A stretch of DNA of 22,524 nucleotides from positions 1 through 22,524 of the forward strand of contig URXE01000040.1 in NCBI GenBank assembly GCA_900551815.1. The letters are read 5' to 3'. A program made the position numbers and the translations under genes. Origin of the DNA: an uncultured Collinsella sp. (GTDB lineage Bacteria > Actinomycetota > Coriobacteriia > Coriobacteriales > Coriobacteriaceae). Positions 6,804 to 15,294 of this stretch are shown piece by piece. Numbering within the stretch: the first letter of the stretch is position 1; each line of letters starts with the position of its first letter. Below the pieces are notes generated by a model. That model ran no database searches and had not been told where the DNA came from. It was given only the letters and a program-made list of their open reading frames with translations.

Positions 6804-7730
6804 ATGAACAACATCGTACTTGCCGTTCTGCAGGGCGTGGTCGTTATGGCCGTCGCGCCGTTCTTCTCCGGTCTCGGCCGCGTGATCCGTGCCAAGATGC
6901 ACAACCGTCGTGGCCCCAGCATCATGCAGGACTACCGCGACCTGGCCAAGCTCTTTGCGCGCCCCGAGTCCCAGAGCGAGGACGCGAGCTTTGCGCTGCG
7001 CATTATGCCGCCGCTGTTCTTCGCCGTCGCCTTTATGCTTGCGATGGGCCTGCCGCTCTTTACGGCACAAAGCCCCATCCCGGTCTTTGGTGACGCCATC
7101 ACCATCATGTACAGCCTGGCGCTCGCCCGTTTCTTCTTCGCCCTCTGCGGTGTGGATTCGTCCAACGCCTACGCCGGTATCGGCGGTGTCCGTGAGCTGC
7201 TCATGAGCGTGCTCATCGAGCCGTCCATGCTGCTGGCGCTGTTTGCCGCCGCCCTGGTGTGCGGTTCCACCGACATCGCCACCATGGGTCAGCACATCAT
7301 GACGGGCGCCATCGACGCGCCGGTCGCCGTGATCCTCGCCGGCATCGCCTTTGCGATCGCCTGCTACATGGAACTCGGCAAGCTGCCGTTTGACCAGGCC
7401 GAGGCCGAGCAGGAGCTTCAGGAAGGTCCGCTCGCCGAGCTTTCCGGCCCGTCGCTTGCCATGGCCAAGCTTGCCATGTCCATGAAACAGGTCCTGGTTG
7501 TCGCTTGGTTCTGCGCAATCTTCGTCCCCTGGGGCGAGCCCGCGACCGTGGGCGCCGCCGCCGTTCTGGGCGCAGTCATCTTCCTGGTGAAGTGCCTTAT
7601 CGACTTTGTCGTGTGCGGCGTGATCGAGAACTCTTGCTCGCGCTCACGCTTTAAGGTGCTCGGCAATCAGACCTGGGCCGTCGTGGGCATCGCCGTTCTG
7701 GCGTTTGTCTTCGTGGTCGTCGGCGTGTAG
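6804..7730 (+). CDS. hyfC: Hydrogenase-4 component C, NuoH-like membrane anchor
   Basis: A 308-residue membrane protein with about eight hydrophobic helices, matching the NuoH/HycD/HyfC family. Typical signatures are KMHNRRGPSIMQDYRDLAKL near residues 31-50 and FDQAEAEQELQEGPLAELSG in a cytoplasmic loop rich in acidic residues. In complex I this subunit anchors the peripheral arm and links the last iron-sulfur cluster to the proton-pumping modules. Here it should hold HyfG, HyfI and HyfH on the membrane. GGAGGGGAG lies just before ATG 6804, 12 bases after hyfB. There is no quinone reduction to expect, since the terminal step is H2 formation. Confidence 0.93.
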   Translation: MNNIVLAVLQGVVVMAVAPFFSGLGRVIRAKMHNRRGPSIMQDYRDLAKLFARPESQSEDASFALRIMPPLFFAVAFMLAMGLPLFTAQSPIPVFGDAITIMYSLALARFFFALCGVDSSNAYAGIGGVRELLMSVLIEPSMLLALFAAALVCGSTDIATMGQHIMTGAIDAPVAVILAGIAFAIACYMELGKLPFDQAEAEQELQEGPLAELSGPSLAMAKLAMSMKQVLVVAWFCAIFVPWGEPATVGAAAVLGAVIFLVKCLIDFVVCGVIENSCSRSRFKVLGNQTWAVVGIAVLAFVFVVVGV

Positions 7731-7745
7731 GAGAAGGGAGAAACA

Positions 7746-9203
7746 ATGTCATTTGCAGTCAGTCTGTCCCTTCTCGGCTTGGTCGCTATCGCGGCCCCGA
7801 TGGTGGCCTCGGTGCTCGTCGCCCTGTTCCCCCGTCCGTACGCCAAGTGGTTCAGCGTTTTGGGTGCCGCCGTCTCGACGGTCTGCACCATCGCCCTCGC
7901 CGCGAATTTCGCCGGCGCCGGCATGCCCGACACGCAGGTCCCCCTGATCTCGTTTGGGCAGACCCTCGTCATGGGATTCACCTTCGATCGCATGAGCACG
8001 CTGCTCGCGCCCGCCTTTGTGGGTATCGGCCTGCTTGTCGTGATCTATTCGATCCCCTATATGAGCGAGAATAACCGTGAGCATCCCGACGCGCCGCGTC
8101 GCCGCTTCTACGCGTACCTCGCGACCTTCATCGGTGCCATGGCCGGCCTCGTGTACAGCTCGACCCTTTTGGGCCAGCTCGTGTTCTTTGAGATCACGGG
8201 TGCGTGCTCTTGGGGCCTCATTAGCTACTACATGACGCCTACGGCCAAGAAGGCCGGCATGAAGGCCCTGATCATCACGCATATCGGTGCGCTCGGCCTG
8301 TATCTGGGCGCCGCTATCGTGTTTGCCCACACCGGCACCTTCGCCATTACCGCGATTGCCGGCCTCGACGCCAAGCTCAAGGCCATCGTCCTTTTGCTCG
8401 TGCTGTTTGCGGCCTGGGCCAAGTCCGCACAGGTTCCCATGTACATGTGGCTGCCTTCGGCCATGGAGGCGCCGACGCCTGTTTCGGCCTACCTGCATGG
8501 TGCCTCGATGGTCAAGGTCGGCGTGTGCGTGTTCGCGCGTGCACTCGTCTCTGCCGGCGAGATTCCCGAGATCGTGGGCTGGGTCGCCATTATCGACGCC
8601 ATGGTCACCATGCTCTTTGGTTTCCTGATGTACCTGCCGCAAAAGGACATGAAGCGCCTGCTGGCCTTCTCCACGATCGCCCAGCTCTCCTATGTGTTCT
8701 TTGGTCTGGGCCTTTCGGTCTTTGGCAGCCAGCTGGCCTTTGATGGCGCCGTGTGCCACATCTTTAACCACGCTTTCGCCAAGACGCTGTTCTTCCTGAT
8801 CGCCGGTTCGTTCTCCTTTACGCTCGGCACGCGTATGCTGCCCAAGCTTCGCGGCATCGTAAAGAAGTACCCGATCTCGGGCGTGGGCTTTGGTGTCGCG
8901 GCACTCGCCATTGCCGGCGTGCCGCCCATGAACACGTTCTTCTCGAAGTTCCAGATCATCGCCGGTGGCTTTTCTGTGGGTGCCGGCAACGTCGCGATCC
9001 TGGTGCTCGTGTGCATCATGGTCGCCGAGACCGTCGCCACCTTTGCCTGGTTCCTTAAGTGGATGGGCTATTGCCTGCCCGGCGAGCCGAGCGAAGAGGT
9101 CGCTGCGGGAGCCCCGCTTCCCCGCGCGATGGCGTTCGTGTTCATCGTGCTCATCATCATGGTCATCGTCAGCGGCCCGCTTTCGGCCAGCTGGATCGGT
9201 TAG
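7746..9203 (+). CDS. hyfD: Hydrogenase-4 component D, NuoN/NuoM-like antiporter subunit
   Basis: A 485-residue polytopic membrane protein of the antiporter-like family, close to E. coli HyfD (about 479). Glu149 (LVFFEITGACSW) and Lys226 (AAWAKSAQVPMYMWLPSAM) occupy the transmembrane positions that carry charge in NuoL/M/N. HyfD is absent from the shorter FHL-1 (Hyc) complex, so its presence marks this as the longer hydrogenase-4 type. It sits 15 bases after hyfC with an AAGGGAG ribosome binding site. The gene is continuous, and the helix pattern is regular throughout. Confidence 0.93.
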   Translation: MSFAVSLSLLGLVAIAAPMVASVLVALFPRPYAKWFSVLGAAVSTVCTIALAANFAGAGMPDTQVPLISFGQTLVMGFTFDRMSTLLAPAFVGIGLLVVIYSIPYMSENNREHPDAPRRRFYAYLATFIGAMAGLVYSSTLLGQLVFFEITGACSWGLISYYMTPTAKKAGMKALIITHIGALGLYLGAAIVFAHTGTFAITAIAGLDAKLKAIVLLLVLFAAWAKSAQVPMYMWLPSAMEAPTPVSAYLHGASMVKVGVCVFARALVSAGEIPEIVGWVAIIDAMVTMLFGFLMYLPQKDMKRLLAFSTIAQLSYVFFGLGLSVFGSQLAFDGAVCHIFNHAFAKTLFFLIAGSFSFTLGTRMLPKLRGIVKKYPISGVGFGVAALAIAGVPPMNTFFSKFQIIAGGFSVGAGNVAILVLVCIMVAETVATFAWFLKWMGYCLPGEPSEEVAAGAPLPRAMAFVFIVLIIMVIVSGPLSASWIG

Positions 9204-9216
9204 GAGGTAGAACGAC

Positions 9217-9870
9217 ATGGGTTATTCGATCGTCAACATCCTTGGCGGCCTTCTGATCGTCACGTCCACCATGGTGGTTGTCTCCAAGAACATCAAACAT
9301 TCCATCCACTGGTATGCGGTGCAGTCGCTGGTGCTCGTGGGGTTGCTCGCCACGCTCGGTGCCACCACCGGTGCGCAGGAGCTGCTTATGTGGGCTGGAT
9401 CTGCCTTTATCACCAAGGTCGTCCTGGTCCCTTATATCCTCAACCGCGCATACAAGAAGATGGGCGAGCCGAGCGACGCATCGCTCAAGGCCGGCCTTAA
9501 GCCCGCGTGGGCCATCTGCATCATCGCCGTCGAGGTCGCGATCTGCTTTGCCGTCGTGACGCAGATCAGCCTGCCCACGGCCGAGGTCGCAACGCCTGCG
9601 CTCGCTATTAGCTTCGCTCACTTCTTTGTGGGCCTCACCTGCATCATTTCGCAGCGCAACATCATGAAGCAGATCTTTGGATACTGCCTTATGGAAAACG
9701 GCAGCCACGTGACGCTCGCGCTTTTGGCCCCCACCGCTCCCGAGATCATCGAGATCGGTATCGCCACCGATGCCATCTTTGCCGTCATCATCATGTCCAT
9801 CGTCGTGCGTCGCATTTGGGACGACTCCCACTCGCTCGATGCGCGCGACCTGTCCGAGCTGAGGGGGTAG
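9217..9870 (+). CDS. hyfE: Hydrogenase-4 component E, membrane subunit with NuoK-like part
   Basis: A 217-residue membrane protein, almost the same length as E. coli HyfE (about 216). It has around six or seven hydrophobic helices, with the second half (IISQRNIMKQIFGYCLMENGSHVTLALL) resembling HyfE/NuoK-type subunits. Like HyfD, it has no counterpart in the Hyc complex. It likely bridges the antiporter-like subunits and the HyfC anchor. AGGAGGT precedes ATG 9217 with good spacing. The stop is 3 bases from hyfF. Confidence 0.9.
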   Translation: MGYSIVNILGGLLIVTSTMVVVSKNIKHSIHWYAVQSLVLVGLLATLGATTGAQELLMWAGSAFITKVVLVPYILNRAYKKMGEPSDASLKAGLKPAWAICIIAVEVAICFAVVTQISLPTAEVATPALAISFAHFFVGLTCIISQRNIMKQIFGYCLMENGSHVTLALLAPTAPEIIEIGIATDAIFAVIIMSIVVRRIWDDSHSLDARDLSELRG

Positions 9871-9873
9871 TCC

Positions 9874-11433
9874 ATGGAAACGTTGATTCTCGCCCTGCTC
9901 GCGACTCCTTTGGTGTTCTCGCTGGTCATGGCGTTTTTGCCCAAGAACACGTCCTATAACGTGTTTGCCGGTCTCAACCTGGTCTCCGTCGCAGCCGTCC
10001 TGGTGCTGTCGATAATGACGGCCGGTGACGTCCTTATGAGCGGCGACACCGCGAGCGCTTTTGGCCTGTGGTTTCACCTCGATTCGCTGGGCGCCATCTT
10101 TGTGCTGCTCATCGGCTTTATCGGTTTTCTTACGGGGCTGTTCTCGCTGCCCTATGTAAAGGCCGATATCGAGGAGGGCTCCATGCCCGCCGAGCGCGCC
10201 AAGCAGTATTTTGCGCTGTTTAGCCTGTTTGTGTTCACCATGCTGCTCGCGTGCCTGTCCAACAACATGATCCTCACGTGGGCCGCCGTGGAGGCAACCA
10301 CGCTTTCCACCGTGTTCCTCGTGGGTATCTACAAGAACAAGACGGCCCTCGAGGCTTCTTGGAAGTATGCGATGGTCTGCACCGCCGGCGTGGCCTTTGG
10401 TCTGTTCGGTACGCTGCTGATCTACGCCAACGCCGCCGACGTGATTCCCAACGCCCACGAGGCCGCATTCCTGTCGTGCGTGCTGCCGTATGCCGACCAG
10501 TTCGACCCGACGCTCATGCGCCTCGCCTTTGCGTTTATCGTGATCGGCTTTGGCACCAAGGCCGGCCTGTTCCCCATGCACACTTGGCTGCCCGATGCCC
10601 ACTCCCAGGCCCCGAGCCCTGTCTCGGCCCTGCTTTCGGGCGTGCTGCTTAAGTGCGCCATGCTTGTGATCATGCGCTTCTACGGCTTTACCATCCAGGC
10701 CGTGGGCGCCGAGTATCCGCAACTTTTGCTGTTGATCGTCGGTACGCTGTCCATTTTGGTGGCGGCATTTTCGATGTTTCGCCAGGACGACCTCAAGCGC
10801 CGCTTTGCGTACTCGTCTGTGGAGAACGTGGGCGTTATCGCCCTGTGCCTGGGTATCGGTGGTCCGCTGGGTATCGCCGCGGCCCTGCTGCACTGCGTGT
10901 TTCACGGCTTTACCAAGACGCTTGCCTTCTGCGTGTCCGGCAACATCCAGCATGCCTTTGGCACGCGTAGCCTGGCTAAGATCCAGGGTGTCGTCGAGGT
11001 TGCCCCCGCAACCGCCGCGCTCGCCGTCCTGGCGCTGCTCGGCCTTGGTGCCTTCCCGCCCTTTGGCATGTTTATCTCCGAGTTCCTGACTTTTGTCGCC
11101 GGTGTTACCGCCGGTCCCATGTGGCTGGTCGTCGTGGTCGCCCTCGGTCTTACCGTGGCCATCTCCGCGCTCACCCGCATCGCACTCAAGTCGGTATTCG
11201 GCCATGCACCCCAGGGCATGGGCAAGCATGAGGCCCCGGCGCTCATGCTTATCCCCGAAATCATCCTGGCTGTCATGATCTTGTGGTTTGGCATCGCCAC
11301 CCCGCTGCCTCTCGTGCACGGTGTGGAGACCGCGACCGGCATCGTGCTCGAGCAGAGCACCGAGGAGCTTCGCGCGACGCCGATGTACCGCGCTGTGTTC
11401 GGTACCGAGACCGCTCAGAGCGAGGTGGAGTAA
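9874..11433 (+). CDS. hyfF: Hydrogenase-4 component F, NuoM/NuoL-like antiporter subunit
   Basis: A 519-residue polytopic membrane protein, near the roughly 526 residues of E. coli HyfF. Glu140 (LTWAAVEATTLSTVFLVG) and Lys229 (GFGTKAGLFPMHTWLPDAH) are in the conserved ion-pathway positions, and the adjacent segment APSPVSALLSGVLLKCAM carries another transmembrane Lys. It is the third antiporter-like module of the operon, after HyfB and HyfD, so the membrane arm should have three candidate ion channels. GAGGGGG overlaps the hyfE end and serves as ribosome binding site. The next gene begins 3 bases after its stop. Confidence 0.93.
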   Translation: METLILALLATPLVFSLVMAFLPKNTSYNVFAGLNLVSVAAVLVLSIMTAGDVLMSGDTASAFGLWFHLDSLGAIFVLLIGFIGFLTGLFSLPYVKADIEEGSMPAERAKQYFALFSLFVFTMLLACLSNNMILTWAAVEATTLSTVFLVGIYKNKTALEASWKYAMVCTAGVAFGLFGTLLIYANAADVIPNAHEAAFLSCVLPYADQFDPTLMRLAFAFIVIGFGTKAGLFPMHTWLPDAHSQAPSPVSALLSGVLLKCAMLVIMRFYGFTIQAVGAEYPQLLLLIVGTLSILVAAFSMFRQDDLKRRFAYSSVENVGVIALCLGIGGPLGIAAALLHCVFHGFTKTLAFCVSGNIQHAFGTRSLAKIQGVVEVAPATAALAVLALLGLGAFPPFGMFISEFLTFVAGVTAGPMWLVVVVALGLTVAISALTRIALKSVFGHAPQGMGKHEAPALMLIPEIILAVMILWFGIATPLPLVHGVETATGIVLEQSTEELRATPMYRAVFGTETAQSEVE

Positions 11434-11436
11434 CGA

Positions 11437-13209
11437 ATGATTGAAACTGAGAACAAGGTGTATGCCCGTCGCTGCGAGAGCCATGTCGAGGCCCTGCGCC
11501 GCGCCTTTCCGGGCTGCATCGAGAAGGTCGAGTGGCAGTGCGAGGACCAGCTGACGATTACCGTCAAGCAGGACAAGCTGCCCGAGGCCGTCCACTACCT
11601 GTATTACGAGCGCTACGGCTGGATTCCCGTGATCGTCGGCAACGACGAGCGCAGTCTGTGCGGTCGCTACGCCGTGTACTACGTCATCTCCATGGAGGGG
11701 GAGGACCCCGGCTGGGTGACCGTGCGCACCGAGGTCGATCCCGCCAAGATGACGTTCCCGTCCGTGACGCCGTTCGTCCCCGCCTGCGTGTGGGGCGAGC
11801 GCGAGCTTCGCGACATGTTCGGCCTGATCCCCGAGGGCCTGCCCGACCGTCGCCGCCTGGTACTGCCCGATGACTGGCCCAGCGGCCTGTATCCGCTGCG
11901 CAAGGACTCCATGGACTACCGTTTCCGTCCCGCTCCCGCGAGCGACATGGAAAACTACGAGTTCTTGGCCGATACCAAGGGCAAGGAGACGACGCTCGTC
12001 CCCATGGGCCCGTTGCACATTACTTCCGACGAGCCCGGCCACTTCCGCCTGTTCGTTGAGGGCGAGACGATCGTCGACGCCGACTATCGTCTGTTCTACG
12101 TGCACCGCGGCATGGAGAAGGTCGCCGAGACGCGCCTGAACTATGACGCCGTGACGTTCCTCGCCGACCGCATCTGCGGCATCTGCGGCTGCGCCCACTC
12201 GGTGGCCTATGCCGAGGCCGTCGAGCGCGCCCAGGGCATTCATGTCCCGCCGCGCGCCCAGTACATCCGCGCCATCATGCTCGAGGTCGAGCGCCTGCAC
12301 TCGCATCTGCTCAACATTGGCCTCGCATCGCACTACACCGGCTTCGATTCGGGCTTCCAGCAGTTCTTCCGCGTCCGCGAGAAGTCCATGGACTTAGCCG
12401 AGAAACTCTCCGGTCACCGCAAGACCTACGGCCTCAACGTGATCGGCGGCGTGCGTCGCGACATTTTGGCCGAGCAGAAGCTCTCCACGCTCACGACCAT
12501 CCATCAGCTGCGCTCCGAGGTTCAGGAGCTCGTCGACGTCTTGCTCTCGACGCCCAACTTCATTGAGCGTACGAGTGACATCGGCATCTTGGACCGCAAG
12601 ATCGCACGCGACTTCTCGCCGGTCGGCCCGCTCATGCGTGGCTCGGGTTATGCCCGCGACGTGCGCTTTGACCACCCCTTCGACGGCTACGCCGATCCGG
12701 ACGTCCAAAAGATGCATGCCGCTACGGCCGACACCTGCGATGCCTTCGGCCGTACCGCCGTTCGCATCCAGGAGGTCTACGATTCGATCGACATGATCGA
12801 GACCATGCTCGAGAACTGCCCGTCGGGCCCCATCCTCACCACGGATTGGGAGTACACCCCGCACAAGTATGCCATCGGTGCCACCGAGGCGCCGCGCGGC
12901 GAGGACGTGCACTGGGCCATGCTCGGCAACAACCAGAAGTGCTACCGCTGGCGCGCCAAGGCCGCCACGTACAGCAACTGGCCGGTCCTGCGCTACATGT
13001 TCCGCGGCAACACCGTGGGCGACGCGGCGCTGATCGTCGGCTCGCTCGACCCGTGCTACTCCTGCACCGACCGCGTGACGGTGACCGATGTCGCCGCCAA
13101 GCGCGACCACGTGCTCGACAAGGAGCAGTTCGAGAACGTCTGGCGCGACAAGTCGCCGCTTGCGGGCGAGGGCACCATGGCCGCTCCGCTCGATGAGGAG
13201 GCGCTCTAA
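11437..13209 (+). CDS. hyfG: Group 4a [NiFe]-hydrogenase large subunit, NuoCD-like fusion
   Basis: A 590-residue catalytic subunit that reduces protons to H2. Residues 1 to about 175 form a NuoC-like domain (VWGERELRDMFGL, LPDRRRLVLPDDWP). The rest is NuoD/hydrogenase-like. Nickel ligands are in DRICGICGCAHS (Cys247, Cys250) and DPCYSCTDR (Cys540, Cys543). The HycI-type protease would cut after Arg546, releasing a 44-residue tail, longer than the roughly 32 residues in E. coli HycE. This processing motif separates it from complex I NuoD. Its start follows hyfF by 3 bases, with GAGGTGGAG upstream. A matching protease gene is in the same operon. The closest E. coli relatives are HyfG and HycE. 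Confidence 0.95.
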   Translation: MIETENKVYARRCESHVEALRRAFPGCIEKVEWQCEDQLTITVKQDKLPEAVHYLYYERYGWIPVIVGNDERSLCGRYAVYYVISMEGEDPGWVTVRTEVDPAKMTFPSVTPFVPACVWGERELRDMFGLIPEGLPDRRRLVLPDDWPSGLYPLRKDSMDYRFRPAPASDMENYEFLADTKGKETTLVPMGPLHITSDEPGHFRLFVEGETIVDADYRLFYVHRGMEKVAETRLNYDAVTFLADRICGICGCAHSVAYAEAVERAQGIHVPPRAQYIRAIMLEVERLHSHLLNIGLASHYTGFDSGFQQFFRVREKSMDLAEKLSGHRKTYGLNVIGGVRRDILAEQKLSTLTTIHQLRSEVQELVDVLLSTPNFIERTSDIGILDRKIARDFSPVGPLMRGSGYARDVRFDHPFDGYADPDVQKMHAATADTCDAFGRTAVRIQEVYDSIDMIETMLENCPSGPILTTDWEYTPHKYAIGATEAPRGEDVHWAMLGNNQKCYRWRAKAATYSNWPVLRYMFRGNTVGDAALIVGSLDPCYSCTDRVTVTDVAAKRDHVLDKEQFENVWRDKSPLAGEGTMAAPLDEEAL

Positions 13210-13210
13210 T

Positions 13211-13927
13211 ATGCTGAAGCTTTGGAAGGTTAACGCCAAGGCCGGCGACGCGACGGTCAAGTACCCGTTTGCGCCGTTTCCCACCAATAAGGACATGCGC
13301 GGCAAGCCCGAGCACAACGCCGAGCTCTGCATCGCCTGCGGTGCCTGCGGCGTGGCGTGCCCGGCCGATGCCATTCGCATGGACACCGACCTTGCGGCCG
13401 ACACCATCACCTGGTCGATCGACTACGGCCGCTGCATCTTCTGCGGCCGCTGCGAGGAAGCCTGCCCCATGGAGGCCATCAACCTCACCGAGGAGTTTGA
13501 GCTGGCCGTCATGAGCAAGGACGACCTCACCAGCAAGAGCGTCTATACGCTCGAGCACTGCTCGCGTTGCGGTAAGCCGTTTGCCCCGCACAAGGAGATC
13601 GACTACGCTAAGCGCCTGCTGCAAAAGGCCGGCGGCATGGAGGCCGAGCAGGCTGCCCGTACCGTCGGTATGTGCCAGGAGTGCAAGCGCGAGCTCGACG
13701 CCCTGCGCGCCGCCTCGGCCGTAAAGACCGGCAACGCGCGCGGCATGGCTGCCAACGAGACGCTTGCGTCCGGCGAGCCCCAGGGCCCCGGCATGGAGTA
13801 TCTGGGTGGCCACGGCGTGAACCCGGAGTATATCGACCGCGAGCTCAACCCCGATGCGCCCGAGATTCCCGCCGGTCCTGCACCGGTCGAGGGCATCATC
13901 ATGGATTTTGAAACGAAGGAGGAGTAA
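13211..13927 (+). CDS. hyfH: Hydrogenase-4 component H, NuoI-like ferredoxin with C-terminal zinc-ribbon-like part
   Basis: A 238-residue iron-sulfur subunit of the HycF/HyfH family. Two [4Fe-4S] motifs are clear: CIACGACGVAC (C40-C50) and CIFCGRCEEAC (C75-C85). A third cysteine set, Cys117/120 (HCSRCGKPF) and Cys155/158 (CQECKR), matches the one in E. coli HycF and may bind zinc or iron. It relays electrons from the ferredoxin subunits to HyfI. The family is usually about 180 residues; here some 60 extra residues, rich in Gly, Pro and acidic residues, follow the last cysteine pair. ATG 13211 is used because GAGGAGG lies just upstream within the end of hyfG; a longer 5' frame lies inside hyfG and is not credible. 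Confidence 0.93.
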   Translation: MLKLWKVNAKAGDATVKYPFAPFPTNKDMRGKPEHNAELCIACGACGVACPADAIRMDTDLAADTITWSIDYGRCIFCGRCEEACPMEAINLTEEFELAVMSKDDLTSKSVYTLEHCSRCGKPFAPHKEIDYAKRLLQKAGGMEAEQAARTVGMCQECKRELDALRAASAVKTGNARGMAANETLASGEPQGPGMEYLGGHGVNPEYIDRELNPDAPEIPAGPAPVEGIIMDFETKEE

Positions 13928-13929
13928 CC

Positions 13930-14712
13930 ATGGCCGAACCCACGCTTTTGCCCGAGTGGCTTCAGTACCGCCCGACCAAGATCGAGCTCGACGAGAGCAT
14001 CGAGAAGGCCAAGGCGACCCTTCTTAAGAAGATCAAGCGCTCGGTGTACGTCTACCGTGTCGACTGCGGCGGCTGCAACGGCTGCGAGATCGAGATCTTC
14101 GGTTCCATCACGCCCGTCTTCGACGTCGAGCGCTTTGGCATCAAGGTCGTGCCCTCGCCCCGTCACGCCGATGTGCTGCTGTACACCGGCGCCGTGACGC
14201 GTGCCATGCGCATGCCGGCCCTGCGCGCCTTTGAGGCCGCACCCGATCCCAAGATCGTGGTGTCCTATGGCGCGTGCGGCTGCACCGGCGGCATCTTCTA
14301 CGATAACTACTGCGTCTGGGGCGGCACGGACAAGATTCTGCCGGTCGATGTCTATATCCCCGGCTGCCCGCCCAGCCCCGCGCAGACCATCTACGGCTTT
14401 GCCATGGCGCTCGGTCTGCTGGACCAAAAGCTCCATGCCGAGACCACGGTGGAGGCTGCCGGCGAGCAGGCCGATATCCTGCACCCTGGCGTGCCGTACA
14501 AGCTGCGCGTCGCCATCGAGCGCGAAGCTCGCGCCATGAGCGGCTACCGTTACGGCCGCGACCTGGCCAACGAGTTTATGGACACGCTCGAGGGTGCGCC
14601 CAAGGGCGATATCCGCGGTGCCATGGCACTGCTCATCGACAAGCAGGACGATCCGCGCCGCGTTGAGGTCTACTCGGCGCTGCAGGATCTGGTGCTGGCC
14701 GGAGGTCGCTAG
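13930..14712 (+). CDS. hyfI: [NiFe]-hydrogenase small subunit, NuoB-like
   Basis: A 260-residue protein of the NuoB/HycG/HyfI family carrying the single [4Fe-4S] cluster next to the nickel site. Ligands are Cys49 and Cys52 in CGGCNGCE, Cys116 in SYGACGCTGG and Cys146 in IPGCPPSP. It passes electrons from HyfH to HyfG. The first 35 residues are a charged leader and the last 70 or so an extension beyond the NuoB core, as in HyfI/HycG. There is no Tat signal, consistent with a complex facing the cytoplasm. GAAGGAGGAG precedes ATG 13930, and the stop TAG is directly followed by the next ATG. Confidence 0.94.
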   Translation: MAEPTLLPEWLQYRPTKIELDESIEKAKATLLKKIKRSVYVYRVDCGGCNGCEIEIFGSITPVFDVERFGIKVVPSPRHADVLLYTGAVTRAMRMPALRAFEAAPDPKIVVSYGACGCTGGIFYDNYCVWGGTDKILPVDVYIPGCPPSPAQTIYGFAMALGLLDQKLHAETTVEAAGEQADILHPGVPYKLRVAIEREARAMSGYRYGRDLANEFMDTLEGAPKGDIRGAMALLIDKQDDPRRVEVYSALQDLVLAGGR

Positions 14713-15294
14713 ATGGAGCTCACGGACCGCTCTGGTTACTTTGCGGGCCCCGGTATGCTCGGCGGCTCCTTTGGCGATGCCTCGCGCGCAAGCGACGAGG
14801 CCGCCGAGGGCGTCGCCGACCCCTGCCTGGGCCATGCGCCCGACCAGGTGGTCTTTTACGAGCTCACGCGTAAGTTTGTGGAGACCGAGGAAGACGTTCC
14901 CCAGGAGGCCTGCGACGTGCTGTACTACACGCTCGCCGTGGGCCACCACACCGGCGTGCTCGACTGCTTTGAGCCGCGCCTGTCGGTGTCGGTGGATGTG
15001 TTCTATTCGCTCGTCGACGCGCTGCCGGAGGGGGAGGCTAAGACCAAGTTCGAGGCCATCCGCTCCTTTGGCGAGTGTCAGCTCGACAAGGCGGCGGTGC
15101 CGTCGCTGCTCGAGGCCTGCGATGCGCTGCTCGACGAGCGCGGTTTTCGCGGGTCGGCCAAGGCCGGCATCTCGGTGTTCGACGACGACTTTGGCCTGCA
15201 TGCCCAGCAGGTCGCGTTCTTAATGAAGTTCCGCGATTTGATGGAGCGCGTGCGCGATGTGTCGGGCGTGTATCTGACGGGGAGGTTGCAGTAA
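14713..15294 (+). CDS. hycH: HycH/HyfJ-like formate hydrogenlyase assembly protein
   Basis: A 193-residue protein whose residues from about 43 onward resemble E. coli HycH (about 136 residues), including VVFYELTRKFVE, VLYYTLAVGHHTGVLDCFEP and a C-terminal VYLTGRLQ-type end. HycH/HyfJ proteins are needed for formate hydrogenlyase assembly, with a suggested role on the large subunit before proteolysis. The first 40 or so residues are a Gly- and acid-rich extension. It is probably real because GGAGG (14701-14705) stands 7 bases before this ATG; a later ATG at 14755 lacks such a site. The gene abuts hyfI and overlaps hycI by one base. Exact biochemical role is unproven in the family. Confidence 0.87.
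   Translation: MELTDRSGYFAGPGMLGGSFGDASRASDEAAEGVADPCLGHAPDQVVFYELTRKFVETEEDVPQEACDVLYYTLAVGHHTGVLDCFEPRLSVSVDVFYSLVDALPEGEAKTKFEAIRSFGECQLDKAAVPSLLEACDALLDERGFRGSAKAGISVFDDDFGLHAQQVAFLMKFRDLMERVRDVSGVYLTGRLQ

Noticed and set aside
9169..12333. Very long minus-strand open frames opposite the hyf genes (for example about 1050 codons here, and about 800 codons at 4881-7295)
   Set aside because: They mirror the codon bias of high-GC plus-strand genes, give low-complexity His/Gly/Arg-rich translations, and oppose well-supported hydrogenase genes.
4773..14712. Respiratory complex I (nuo) operon
   Set aside because: HyfG keeps both CxxC nickel motifs and the protease cleavage motif, HycI and HycH genes follow, and no NuoE/F/G-type NADH module is present.
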